From an uncultured Anaerolineae bacterium (GTDB taxonomy: Bacteria; Chloroflexota; Anaerolineae; JACIWP01): a stretch of DNA of 64,000 bases. The first letter of the stretch is position 1, and every line of letters starts with the position of its first letter. The stretch spans positions 1 to 64,000 of the forward strand of contig CALIBQ010000036.1 in NCBI GenBank assembly GCA_938049385.1. Reading direction: 5' to 3'. Under the pieces are notes generated by a model. That model did not search any database, was not told where the DNA came from, and was given only the letters and a program-made list of their open reading frames with translations. Below, piece by piece: positions 55,463 to 64,000 of the stretch. Position numbers and translations under genes: made by a program.

Positions 55463-56359
55463 ATGCCTGACAAGCGCAGTGTGGATGAGCTGACAATCGA
55501 GGAACTGGAGCAGATACTGCTCATGAAGAAGCGGCAGGCGCGGCTGGAACGCCTGCGCCGGCTCGGTTCCTCGCGCGTCCCAGCTTCCCACCTGCTGGGC
55601 GAGACGGAGGATAAAGGGGCACCGCCTACCCCCTCGCGCCGGGAGCGCCGGCCATCTCCCGCTGAATCCGCACCTGCGCGCCGGCGTGTGAACCTGCGCT
55701 GGGTGCGGGATACTTTCCTGCTTATCGTCGAAATCTTGGCACTCCTGGGACTGCTGATCGTGCTGGGCGCTTCCCTGCTCAACCTGCGCATGCTGAACCA
55801 GGAGGTCGCCCAGGCGCGCGAGCCGGCGCCCACCCCCACTCCCACACCGCTCATCCAGGTAAAGGTGCTCCCCGGCGCCCATGCCCCGCCCAGCAGTATC
55901 AGCTCCGTCCCTCAGCGCCTGGCAGATTTGGTACAGCCGCTGGTGCCCGTGCCCATCCCCACCCCCGGGCCGCAGTCCCCGACCCGTATTGTCATCCCAT
56001 CTATCGGGGTGGACGCGCCGGTGGTGGAAGGGGATGATTGGGAGCAGTTGAAGAAGGGGGCCGGCCATCACATCGGCTCAGCCAATCCCGGCGAGCGCGG
56101 CAACTGCATCATTTCTGCCCACAACGATATTTTTGGCGAGATATTCCGCGATCTGGAGAAAGTCGAGCTGGAAGATGAGGTACTGGTGTACGCCGGCGAC
56201 GTCGTCTTCCGCTATATCGTGAAGGCGAAGCGCATCGTTGACCCGGATGACGTTACCGTCATGGCGCCGACCTCCACACCGGTGCTGACCCTTATCACCT
56301 GCTATCCCTACATGATTGACACCCATCGGTTAGTGGTTATCGCCGAACTTGCCCGCTGA
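55463..56359 (+). CDS. Sortase (class D/E-like)
   Basis: A 298-residue membrane-anchored transpeptidase. A cytoplasmic head of about 80 residues precedes one membrane segment (LLIVEILALLGLLIVLGASLL), a Pro/Thr-rich linker and the sortase barrel (TRIVIPSIGVDAPVVEG). Catalytic residues: H220 in CIISAHNDIFG, C280 in LTLITCYPYM and R289 in DTHRLVVIAEL. ATG 55463 is preferred because the promoter at 55389-55417 lies upstream and longer starts read through it. No obvious LPxTG substrate gene is adjacent. Confidence 0.9.
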   Translation: MPDKRSVDELTIEELEQILLMKKRQARLERLRRLGSSRVPASHLLGETEDKGAPPTPSRRERRPSPAESAPARRRVNLRWVRDTFLLIVEILALLGLLIVLGASLLNLRMLNQEVAQAREPAPTPTPTPLIQVKVLPGAHAPPSSISSVPQRLADLVQPLVPVPIPTPGPQSPTRIVIPSIGVDAPVVEGDDWEQLKKGAGHHIGSANPGERGNCIISAHNDIFGEIFRDLEKVELEDEVLVYAGDVVFRYIVKAKRIVDPDDVTVMAPTSTPVLTLITCYPYMIDTHRLVVIAELAR

Positions 56360-56377
56360 CCGCTTCCGTGGCATAAT
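56349..56377 (+). promoter_or_regulatory. Promoter of the small membrane protein gene
   Basis: TTGCCC at 56349-56354, a 17-nt spacer and CATAAT at 56372-56377 with an extended TGG just before it; it overlaps the sortase stop. Confidence 0.55.
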
Positions 56378-56413
56378 GCCGCGGCGATATCTCGTCAAGG
56401 AGCGTATCCAGGT

Positions 56414-56701
56414 ATGGCCAAGAAACATCAGAAGAGCCGCAAGGTGTCCCAGGCCCGCCGGCAGATGCCGACAGCACGCCCCACCCCGTCCGAAGCCGCT
56501 CCCACTGTCGCGCCGGCCGCCTCGCCCACGGCACCCGCACGCGCTGCCCGCACGGAGATGTTGAAAGCTCAGATAATGGAGAACCTGCGGCATGAGTACC
56601 GCTACGTCCTGGCGGACCTGCGCCGGCTGGGCATCATCGCGGCGGTGATGTTCGTGGTGCTCGTGGCATTGGCCTTCGCCCTCCCACTGTTCGGTTTCTA
56701 A
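56414..56701 (+). CDS. Small single-pass membrane protein
   Basis: A 95-residue protein: basic N-terminus (MAKKHQKSRKVSQARRQ), an Ala/Pro/Thr-rich middle, an amphipathic stretch (ENLRHEYRYVLADLRRLG) and a C-terminal membrane segment (IIAAVMFVVLVALAFALPLFG). AAGGAGCG lies upstream of the ATG and a terminator follows. I do not recognise a family. Its form is that of a tail-anchored small protein. Confidence 0.7.
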   Translation: MAKKHQKSRKVSQARRQMPTARPTPSEAAPTVAPAASPTAPARAARTEMLKAQIMENLRHEYRYVLADLRRLGIIAAVMFVVLVALAFALPLFGF

Positions 56702-56728
56702 CGCCCTTTTCCCGCATCCGAAAAAGCA

Positions 56729-56758
56729 GGGGCTTCGCGTCATGGCGAAGCCCCTTTT
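56729..56758. terminator. Bidirectional terminator
   Basis: GGGGCTTCGC pairs with GCGAAGCCCC (56729-56754) followed by TTTT; on the minus strand the stem is followed by TGCTTTTTC. It separates the small membrane gene from the convergent YfhO-like gene. Confidence 0.85.
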
Positions 56759-56764
56759 GCGCGC

Positions 56765-59143
56765 TTACCCTCGTCTTTTCCTGCGTTTCCCCGCCCACAA
56801 ACCGACAGCCAGGCCGGCGGCGGTTGCCCCGCACAACGCTACCCCGACCCACCAGGTGGTGGGCGAAAAGCGCAGTACCACGAGGCTCTCGCCGGCCGGC
56901 AGTGGTACGGCGCGGAACAAATAGTTGGCGCGCAGGATCGGCGCTGGCCGGCCGTTCACCCTGGCGGTCCAGCCGGGATAGTACACCTCGCTGAGCACCA
57001 GAATCCCCTTTGACCCGCTCCGCACTCGCAGTACCATGCGGTTGGGATACATTTCCAGGATATGCACCTCGTCCGGGCCGGCCGCTGGCTCGACCTCCGC
57101 CGGCGCTTCCAGCACCGCGCTCACCGTCGGATCGAACTCCGGCGCATGAATGAGGCTGTACGCCTCTTCGTGGTCGCCGGCGGTGATGACCTGATGCACC
57201 ACCCAGGCGCGCGGCAGGGCCTGTGTGTTGAGATAGACGTTCAACTGCGGGTCGCCGTCGAAAACGGGCACGAAGCGGCTCCAATCCAGCTCCACGTCCT
57301 TGCCGGCAATGACATACTTGGCGTTCAGCGCGTCGTAGAGGCGGGTCGAGCGGCTTCCCAACCCGTCCCAGTAGCGCGCCGTGTCGCGCGGCAGAAGGGG
57401 ATTGACGATGCCCGATACATCATACAGTCCATACAGCAGTGCAGTGTCAGGCTGCCAGAACTGGTCAATGCCGGTGCGCGCGTCAATGCGGAAAAGCGAC
57501 GGATCGCTTTTCAGGAAGGATATGATCTCCGGATGGTGGAACGCAGTGGTTGGGTCCTTCGTCCCCAGGTCAATATAGCTCCCCGTACTGCTGAGGTCGA
57601 AAAAGATGAGGGCCACCGCCAGCACGCCCAGGGCCGCCGGCCGGATGCGGCCGTAGCGGCGAGCGGCGAAAAGCGCCAGGCTCCCCAGGACAAATACGGC
57701 GAACAGGCCGGCGCCGTTGGCAGAGACCGAAAGACGCAGAAAAATGGTCGGATCCTTGTCCTGGCTCAAGAGCAGGGCCAGGTAGACCACGCACCAGACG
57801 GCGAGCACTGCGGCCAGTCCCAGCCACGGCAGGAGGCGCCACCAGCGCGCCAGGATCATCCTCTGCCGGCGCGGCAGAGGACGCATGAGCGCATCCAGCC
57901 CGAGGGCACACAGACCGGCGACGGCAAAATCGAACATGACGATGAAGCGCGCCGGCGCCCGCATCTGTCCCAATCCCGGCACCAGTTGATACAGCCAGCC
58001 GTGAAGCAGGGCATACAATCCCATGGCTACGATGAAGCCGCCGGCCGCCAGCGCCAGCAGGAAGCGCCCCAGCCGCTCCCGGCGCAGGAAGATGCCGGCG
58101 GCAGCCAGCAGGAGCGGCAGGATGCCGATATAGCCGGTCTCCACGCGGTCCCACACGCCCCAGTGCAGGGCCGGCCCGCGCCCGAAAAAGGTCGGTACCA
58201 GCAGGCTGATGAACTGCCCCGGCGCGAAGGAGTACTGCACCGTCTGGCTGTAGCTCCAGGCTGTGCGCTGGGTGAAGCCGGCATGATACAGGGATGGGAG
58301 CAGGGCCGGCGCGCTGAGGCCGAAGGCCACCGCTCCCGTGAGGAGCAGGTACAGCGCCGGCGAAAGGGTATCTCGCCAAATGCCTCTTCGGCGCCGGCGC
58401 GCTCCCATTTCCCAGAGTGCCCAGAAGGCCAGCACCAGGGCGATAAAGAGGGTGATCTGAATATGGCCGGCCAGCGTCGCGACAGCCAGCACAACCCCGC
58501 TCCAAGCGGCCAGCGCCGGCCGGCGGTCCTCCATGGAGCGGTGGAACAACAGGAACACCAGCGGCATCCAGGACGCCACCGCGGTCATGTTCAGGTTGCC
58601 GAAATGGATGATGAAAAAGTCCGAGAACATGAAGGCTACCGCGCCGGCCAGGCAGGCCAGCCGCCGTAGGCGTCCTGCGGGATGTTCGCGCCGGCGCGCG
58701 AAGCGCAGGAAGAGGTACATACATGCGCCGGCCAGGAAGAAGTGGAAGACCACCAGCCATTCGAGGTCATAGTAGGTGAAGGCCGGCGTCAGGGCGTAGA
58801 ACAGCAGGTACACCGGGTACAGCAGGCCGGACTGGATATCCCCGATAAAGGGCATGCCGGCGTACAAGTATGGGTTCCACAGCGGCAGAATGCCCTGGCG
58901 CAGGGAATCGGCGGCGAAGCGGTAGGTGGGATACAGGAATGAGGCCAGGTCGCCGCCGTCCGCCGGCATCCATACATCGCCGGCCAGCAGAGGGCGCCAG
59001 AAAAAGCCGATGGCCAGCAGTGCAATCACTACCAGGTACAGGACATCGCGGTCCAGGTCCTCAGCAAGCCGGCCGCGCCGGCGTGCCCACCACATCCCGA
59101 ACCAGGTGCCTATAAGGATAAGAGCTGTCAGCGCAAAGAACAT
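56765..59143 (-). CDS. YfhO-family large membrane protein
   Basis: A 792-residue protein with about a dozen hydrophobic segments and an extracytoplasmic C-terminal domain (MVLRVRSGSKGILVLSEVYYPGWTARVNGRPAPILRANYLFRAV), the YfhO hallmark, with one last membrane helix and a basic tail. Early WNPYLYAGMPFIGDIQSGLLYP is also typical. AAGGAG stands upstream of ATG 59143. YfhO proteins are linked to glycosylation of surface polymers (GT-C-like fold). It follows the next gene by 20 nt, so the two form an operon. Confidence 0.85.
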   Translation of the reverse strand: MFFALTALILIGTWFGMWWARRRGRLAEDLDRDVLYLVVIALLAIGFFWRPLLAGDVWMPADGGDLASFLYPTYRFAADSLRQGILPLWNPYLYAGMPFIGDIQSGLLYPVYLLFYALTPAFTYYDLEWLVVFHFFLAGACMYLFLRFARRREHPAGRLRRLACLAGAVAFMFSDFFIIHFGNLNMTAVASWMPLVFLLFHRSMEDRRPALAAWSGVVLAVATLAGHIQITLFIALVLAFWALWEMGARRRRRGIWRDTLSPALYLLLTGAVAFGLSAPALLPSLYHAGFTQRTAWSYSQTVQYSFAPGQFISLLVPTFFGRGPALHWGVWDRVETGYIGILPLLLAAAGIFLRRERLGRFLLALAAGGFIVAMGLYALLHGWLYQLVPGLGQMRAPARFIVMFDFAVAGLCALGLDALMRPLPRRQRMILARWWRLLPWLGLAAVLAVWCVVYLALLLSQDKDPTIFLRLSVSANGAGLFAVFVLGSLALFAARRYGRIRPAALGVLAVALIFFDLSSTGSYIDLGTKDPTTAFHHPEIISFLKSDPSLFRIDARTGIDQFWQPDTALLYGLYDVSGIVNPLLPRDTARYWDGLGSRSTRLYDALNAKYVIAGKDVELDWSRFVPVFDGDPQLNVYLNTQALPRAWVVHQVITAGDHEEAYSLIHAPEFDPTVSAVLEAPAEVEPAAGPDEVHILEMYPNRMVLRVRSGSKGILVLSEVYYPGWTARVNGRPAPILRANYLFRAVPLPAGESLVVLRFSPTTWWVGVALCGATAAGLAVGLWAGKRRKRRG

Positions 59144-59163
59144 CTGCGATTCTCCTTGCCCGC

Positions 59164-61413
59164 TCACGGTTGCGGAACGTGCACGGTTCCCAGGATGAAG
59201 CGCTGTCCCTGGGGGCTGCCGGCCGCGTCCAGCAAGTCGAGATTGGTCAGCGTTTCCGCGTCATAGATGCCGGTATAGAGCGTGTACTCGCCGGCCGGGG
59301 CATCCGCCGGCAGAGGAATGCGGTAGTATTCCCACACCAGCTCATTTTCCCCCCAGCGGGTGGTCGGTGAGGCGTTGAAGACCGGTATACGGTCCTCCTG
59401 TGCCCAGCGCCGGCCGGCGGCATCCTCGACGTGGACGAAGAACTTGTAGTCCCGCGCCGGCTGTGCCAGCCCTACCCACCACAGCCGCAGGATGATCTCC
59501 CTGCCAGCAGGGGAGACCTTCGCCTCCCAGCCGACCAGCGCGAACTGATTGGCGAAATTCGCCCAACTGGCCTTCGGCCTTATGATAGTGCTCTCCCGCC
59601 CACGCCATAGGGCACCGCCAGTGATGATGCTCACCAAGAGCACCAGAACAAGGATCAGCCGCCATTCCCGCCGCCAGAAGAGCAGCCCCAGGCCGCCGGC
59701 CAGCGTCAGCAGGGAAACCCACATGCCCAGCCGGCGCACCGGGGTCTGGCCGAAACGAAACGTTACCCCATGTTCGCCTGCCGGCACATCCACCGTCAGC
59801 AGTCCCATCGGCGTGCTGGGATAGACCTCTGCCGGCTGGCCGTCCACCCAGGCCTGCCAGCCGGGGAAGTAGAAGTTGTGCAGGCGCAGGGCGGTTGGGC
59901 GCAGGGCTGTGACCCGGACGCGCAGTTCCGCCGGCGCGTGCCGCTCGACGACCAAGCCGGCGATGGCAGGCTGTGGGCTGGCCGCCGGTCCCGGGGATGC
60001 CGGCAGGATCAGCTCATCGGCCGGCACTTCCACCCAAACCGGCACCGATTCGAAGATCCAGGGATCGCGCCATTCCCGCGCCGCCAGGAACAACTGGTGT
60101 TCATATGCCGCCATGCCCTCCAGGTTTACATCTGATTCCTGCAGTGGGCGGACTGCAAAGGGATACGGCAGGGGGTCATGGGGCAGCGCGATGAGCGAGG
60201 TCCATGCCAGGCTGGCGGCGGTGAACAGCGCGTATATGCCGGCAACAGCGCGCCAGGGAAGAGGTATGCGCACGGCTGTGCCGATGGAGGTAAGTCCAGC
60301 ACCTATTAGGCCGGCGGTGCCCAGGCTGACCACCAACTGCCAGCGCCAGGGGAACTGCAGGTAGAGCAGTCCGGGGATGTTCTGCCATACCCAGGCCGCC
60401 GGCCAGGTCATCAGGAACAGGCCGATCACCAGGATGACTCCACAGCCAGCGGCCCAATCGCGGGTGGACTGCGGGAGGTGCCGCCAGCGCAAGATAACGA
60501 TACCGGCCGCAGTGACCAGGCCAATGACCGCCAGCCGGCTCAGCGGATGGTCGAAGGTGGTGCTCTGATGCGGATAGTAACGGTATATCCAGAAAGGTGA
60601 GGTCAGATCGGACAGGCCGGCCAGCCGGCGGAGCACTAGCGACGGGTCCTGCACCACCTGCGAGGCGCGGATGGCGCCGGCCTCGCCCAGCATGGGCATC
60701 CAGAAGAAGGTGCCCAGGCCGGCAGCCCCCGCGCCGCTGAACATCAGCGGGATAAGCAGGTGGGGCTGACGCCTGCGCCAAAGCCAGATGCCGGCGAATA
60801 CCATAACGGCCGGTGCGGCCAACAGAGTGCTCAAATTATGGGTCAACAGCAGGCCGGCTAGGCCCAAGCTGAACAGCGCCCAACTGCCGGCGCGGGACCT
60901 CTGCAGGGCGCGCCACAATAGGTAGAGGATGGCCGGCAGGAAGGCGAAGGCCAGCGATTCCCCCAGGGTGCCGCGCACATACACATCCGCTAGGTGATAG
61001 GGAAGATGCGTATAGACCGCGGCGCCCAACAGCGCGCCCCAGCGCCCGAGGAACGGCCGGCCGAGCAGGTACATGGCCAGCGCGCCAGCCAGGAAGCTCA
61101 GTGCGCAAACTACTTGGATCGTGAAAAGGAAGCGCCCGCTGAGCGCCAGGATGGGCAGGGAGAGGTAGTAGGTCAGCGGCGCGTAATAATTCAGCAGAAT
61201 ACTGCCGTAGCCGAAGAGCAAGTTCGGTGACCAGCGTGGGTAAAGCTCTCCACCGCGCAGGGCGTAATCGAAATCATAAAAGCGGAAGATATGCTGAAGG
61301 CCATCATGCGTTGCCGGCACCCCGGGCGCCAGCAGTGGACAGCAGGCCGGCAGGGTGATGAGGAACAGGATGATGAGGTCTGCCGCCAGCCGGCGGCGCT
61401 CGCCAACAGCCAC
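59164..61413 (-). CDS. Large polytopic membrane protein, GT-C/6-pyruvoyl-tetrahydropterin synthase-related type
   Basis: A 749-residue protein with about ten membrane segments in the first 430 residues (ADLIILFLITLPACCPLL onward), then extracytoplasmic beta domains (LRLHNFYFPGWQAWVDGQPAEVYPS echoes the YfhO motif) and two more helices. HDGLQHIFRFYDFDYALRGGELYPRW near the start resembles membrane proteins of the 6-pyruvoyl-related/PMT-like group. Start GTG 61413 has GGGGAGGAAC about 9 nt upstream; a longer frame to 61464 is possible. Probable envelope glycan or lipid-linked sugar role, by analogy only. Confidence 0.75.
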   Translation of the reverse strand: MAVGERRRLAADLIILFLITLPACCPLLAPGVPATHDGLQHIFRFYDFDYALRGGELYPRWSPNLLFGYGSILLNYYAPLTYYLSLPILALSGRFLFTIQVVCALSFLAGALAMYLLGRPFLGRWGALLGAAVYTHLPYHLADVYVRGTLGESLAFAFLPAILYLLWRALQRSRAGSWALFSLGLAGLLLTHNLSTLLAAPAVMVFAGIWLWRRRQPHLLIPLMFSGAGAAGLGTFFWMPMLGEAGAIRASQVVQDPSLVLRRLAGLSDLTSPFWIYRYYPHQSTTFDHPLSRLAVIGLVTAAGIVILRWRHLPQSTRDWAAGCGVILVIGLFLMTWPAAWVWQNIPGLLYLQFPWRWQLVVSLGTAGLIGAGLTSIGTAVRIPLPWRAVAGIYALFTAASLAWTSLIALPHDPLPYPFAVRPLQESDVNLEGMAAYEHQLFLAAREWRDPWIFESVPVWVEVPADELILPASPGPAASPQPAIAGLVVERHAPAELRVRVTALRPTALRLHNFYFPGWQAWVDGQPAEVYPSTPMGLLTVDVPAGEHGVTFRFGQTPVRRLGMWVSLLTLAGGLGLLFWRREWRLILVLVLLVSIITGGALWRGRESTIIRPKASWANFANQFALVGWEAKVSPAGREIILRLWWVGLAQPARDYKFFVHVEDAAGRRWAQEDRIPVFNASPTTRWGENELVWEYYRIPLPADAPAGEYTLYTGIYDAETLTNLDLLDAAGSPQGQRFILGTVHVPQP

Positions 61414-61528
61414 GCCTACAGTTCCTCCCCTGGGTTGATATGCGTGTCGGGGCAAGTGTAGCACGAACCGGCGCCGACAACAAGTAGGGGAGGGTCACCT
61501 GGAAGATGACCCTCTCTCGAAAATGTGT

Positions 61529-61691
61529 GAGGGTGTTGAAAAAGCCCGGAGTTGAAACTGCGGCTGTGCCTGCGAAGCGGCCGGCGCCGGCTTTGCGAAG
61601 CCTGCACAGGCAGGCTTCGCAGTTGCTGCCGCGGCTTCAGCCGCCAGGCCGCTCTTCCACAGATTGTATGTTTGGACTTTTCAACATTTTC
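61529..61691. repeat. MITE-like repeat, copy 4, with 6-bp target duplication
   Basis: An element of 163 bp, same orientation as copy 3: left end GAGGGTGTTGAAAAAG, right end related (CTTTTCAACATTTTC). It is flanked by perfect direct repeats ATGTGT (61523-61528 and 61692-61697). The core CGGCTTCAGCCGCCAGGCCG and the subterminal TTGTATGTTTGGACTTTT stretch match copies 1 and 3. Its right end directly abuts the ars promoter region. A further stem GAGGGTCA..TGACCCTC just left of it (61490-61514) lacks a T-run. Confidence 0.92.
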
Positions 61692-61702
61692 ATGTGTATA
61701 AT

Positions 61703-61758
61703 TTGACAAATTTCACTTCATGCATATACTGTTTCTTGATAGTTCAATACCTATTGAA
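61703..61758 (+). promoter_or_regulatory. ars promoter with ArsR-type operator palindrome
   Basis: TTGACA at 61703-61708, a 16-nt spacer and TATACT at 61725-61730. Just downstream, TTCAATA-CC-TATTGAA (61743-61758) is a perfect 7-bp inverted repeat around the expected start of transcription, with the TTCAA/TTGAA arms known from ArsR operators. This explains arsenic-responsive repression by the ArsR encoded next; binding is inferred. Confidence 0.75.
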
Positions 61759-61782
61759 ACATCGGGGAAAATCGAAGAAATC

Positions 61783-62169
61783 ATGGCAGTTCAATGCGTC
61801 CGGTCGAGGGTTGAAGCGGCGTCGCTGACCAGAGACCTCTCTCGCCTGGCCGAGTGGCTCAGGGTACTGGGTGAACCCTCCCGTCTGCAAATTTTCCAAC
61901 TTCTGATGCAGGGCACTTACTGCAACTGCGAGCTGGGGAAGGAACTTTCTATGGCCCCCAACCTCATCTCGCACCATCTGCGCGTCCTGCGGGAGGCCGG
62001 CCTGATCATGGCGGAGCGCGACCTGCGCGACGCGCGCTGGGTGTACTATTCCATCAATCCGGAGGCGCTGGAAAATCTCCACCGGTTGTGCGGCCAATTG
62101 TTCGATCCGCGCCGGCAGAGTGAACGCCGGGCGGCCTGTGGACCTCGCAATGGGGACCAAAGGGGATAA
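61783..62169 (+). CDS. arsR: ArsR-family arsenic-responsive repressor
   Basis: A 128-residue winged-helix repressor. The start at 61783 is preferred because the in-frame ATG 61720 lies inside the promoter. The HTH is [25 protein letters not shown]47 and C49 ([10 protein letters not shown]) correspond to the As(III)-binding cysteines of the ELCxC type, replacing the usual [23 protein letters not shown] is the family N-terminal helix. It lies 61 nt before acr3 and behind its own operator. Confidence 0.9.
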   Translation: MAVQCVRSRVEAASLTRDLSRLAEWLRVLGEPSRLQIFQLLMQGTYCNCELGKELSMAPNLISHHLRVLREAGLIMAERDLRDARWVYYSINPEALENLHRLCGQLFDPRRQSERRAACGPRNGDQRG

Positions 62170-62230
62170 CCCCTGTTTTGCTGGTACAACCAGCAATAAC
62201 TTTTACACAATATCACGTGGAGGAATGCAT

Positions 62231-63319
<1,089 letters not shown>

Positions 63320-63336
63320 TATCGCGTGCCAAGCAG

Positions 63337-63366
63337 AAAGGGACGGCCAGTCAGCCGTCCCTTTTT
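63337..63366. terminator. Bidirectional terminator after acr3
   Basis: AAAGGGACGGC (63337-63347) pairs with GCCGTCCCTTT (63354-63364), loop CAGTCA, followed by TT on the plus strand. On the minus strand the A-rich arm gives a U-rich tail. It separates acr3 from the convergent 5'-nucleotidase gene. Confidence 0.85.
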
Positions 63367-63372
63367 ACTTTC

Positions 63373-64000
63373 TCAAACGTACATCAGCCGGCCCTCAACC
63401 TTCGCTGACAGGTTCTGGTGGGTGTGAAGGTATTCTTCCAGCACCTGCTGGGCGGAGGTGGTGACCACTTTCAGGCCGGCGGCCTGCGACAATTCCTCCG
63501 GCGGAAAGCCCAGGTACTGAGCGCAGTTCGAATAGTGGTAGGCCTGTAGTGCCACGCGGTACAATTGGTCCTCCTGCAGGGGCTGTCCGCGCACCTTGAG
63601 GGAGACCAGCCGGCGGGCGCCGTCATCGTATACCGCCTCGATTCCGCGATTCACCTGATAGCATTCCCCCTCGCCGGTACGGTTCTCCGGGCGCATGATG
63701 TGGGAGAAGGTGCGCCAGAGCTGGGCGCCGGTGAGCGTCCCGCGCAGGATTTTGTCGTCGAAGGGGAAGCAGGCGCGCAGACTGCCCAGGGTAACCGCCG
63801 GCCCCAACTGTTCCGACCGGATGGACCCGGACCCCAACAGCATCACGTCACATTCAGCGTTATCGGCCAAAATATCGGCGAAGAGATTGCCGAGTTCCGT
63901 TTCGACCTCGCGCTTGGGATGGGTCAGCGGTCTGGTGAACATGCAGAGGATGGCCCCGTACTTCTCGTCCACCAGTGTCTTGTACTGCTCGATCATGGTC
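63373..64000 (-). CDS. 5'-nucleotidase/UshA-family enzyme, C-terminal part (5' end beyond the window)
   Basis: The frame is open to the window edge, so the N-terminal metallophosphatase domain lies outside. The visible part is the 5'-nucleotidase C-terminal domain: ETELGNLFADILADNAECDVMLLGSGSIRSEQLGPAVTLGSL, LRGTLTGAQLWRTFSHIM and VALQAYHYSN..CAQYLGFP. UshA/CpdB-type enzymes hydrolyse nucleotides, often in the periplasm or at the surface. Whether this copy is secreted cannot be seen here. Confidence 0.88.
   Translation of the reverse strand, partial: TMIEQYKTLVDEKYGAILCMFTRPLTHPKREVETELGNLFADILADNAECDVMLLGSGSIRSEQLGPAVTLGSLRACFPFDDKILRGTLTGAQLWRTFSHIMRPENRTGEGECYQVNRGIEAVYDDGARRLVSLKVRGQPLQEDQLYRVALQAYHYSNCAQYLGFPPEELSQAAGLKVVTTSAQQVLEEYLHTHQNLSAKVEGRLMYV

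Noticed and set aside
57062-58669. A plus-strand open frame of about 530 codons opposite the YfhO-like gene
   Set aside because: Antisense shadow, Arg/Gln/His-rich, no recognisable fold.
61490-61514. Hairpin GAGGGTCA..TGACCCTC as a terminator for the gene run ending at 61413
   Set aside because: The adjacent genes are transcribed away from it, and no T-run follows on either strand.
61720-61782. Upstream ATG for ArsR
   Set aside because: It lies between the -35 and -10 of the ars promoter, so it cannot be in the transcript's coding part.

Overview
The window reads as a chromosomal segment of a GC-rich bacterium, most likely a Chloroflexota of the Anaerolineae type. This is an inference from gene content: a division and cell-wall (dcw) cluster ending in ftsA-ftsZ, an adenosylcobalamin-dependent (class II) ribonucleotide reductase, many secreted or membrane proteins with Thr/Pro-rich 'TPTPT' linkers, LCP and sortase proteins, and YfhO-type giant membrane proteins. 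No rRNA or other taxonomic marker is present, so the assignment is moderate only.

Layout. 1-1253: the tail of an IS630-type transposase, then an unusual pilin-like/lamin-tail secreted protein with its own terminator. 1254-1656: a leader region ending in an array of MraZ-type operator boxes. 1657-19242: the dcw cluster (mraZ, rsmH, ftsL, ftsI, murF, mraY, murD, ftsW, murG, a CvpA-like gene, murC, murB, ddl, ftsQ, ftsA, ftsZ), tightly packed with many 4-65 nt overlaps. murE is missing from it, and a MITE-like repeat sits between ftsQ and ftsA. 19458-22522: nrdR-nrdJ behind a strong promoter and a NrdR-box-like palindrome. 22585-27378: a YdcF protein, a radical SAM protein, pgeF, yggS and dapB. 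27379-34253 (minus): a Gfo/Idh oxidoreductase, a Fic-like protein with an altered active site, a large MrfA-type helicase carrying an HNH domain, and a frame-broken DNRLRE surface protein. 34693-37797 (plus): a membrane cytochrome b/HdrD-like redox pair with a lipoate-ligase-family gene. 37842-46405 (minus): an envelope block (LCP, a degenerate PP2C/beta-propeller protein, LysM, GAF sensor, lytic transglycosylase). 46426-52867 (minus): enolase, a BioD/DRTGG protein, an MrfB-like exonuclease, a histidine phosphatase, a coiled-coil protein, hisS and tRNA-His. 53023-56701 (plus): two PH-like membrane proteins, a sortase and a small membrane protein. 56765-61413 (minus): two multi-spanning membrane proteins. 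61703-63319 (plus): an arsR-acr3 arsenite-resistance operon. 63373-64000 (minus): the C-terminal part of a 5'-nucleotidase.

How the parts fit. The dcw cluster supplies peptidoglycan precursors and the divisome, with MraZ as probable autoregulator. The nrd genes supply dNTPs under NrdR control. Several later blocks build or remodel the envelope. The most unusual parts are the helicase-HNH protein translationally coupled to a Fic-like protein whose catalytic His is replaced by Gln (with an MrfB-like nuclease about 17 kb away), a family of about 165-190 bp MITE-like elements (two with perfect 6-bp target duplications), a 38-bp direct repeat that breaks the frame of a surface protein, and a striking excess of the palindrome GCCGGC.
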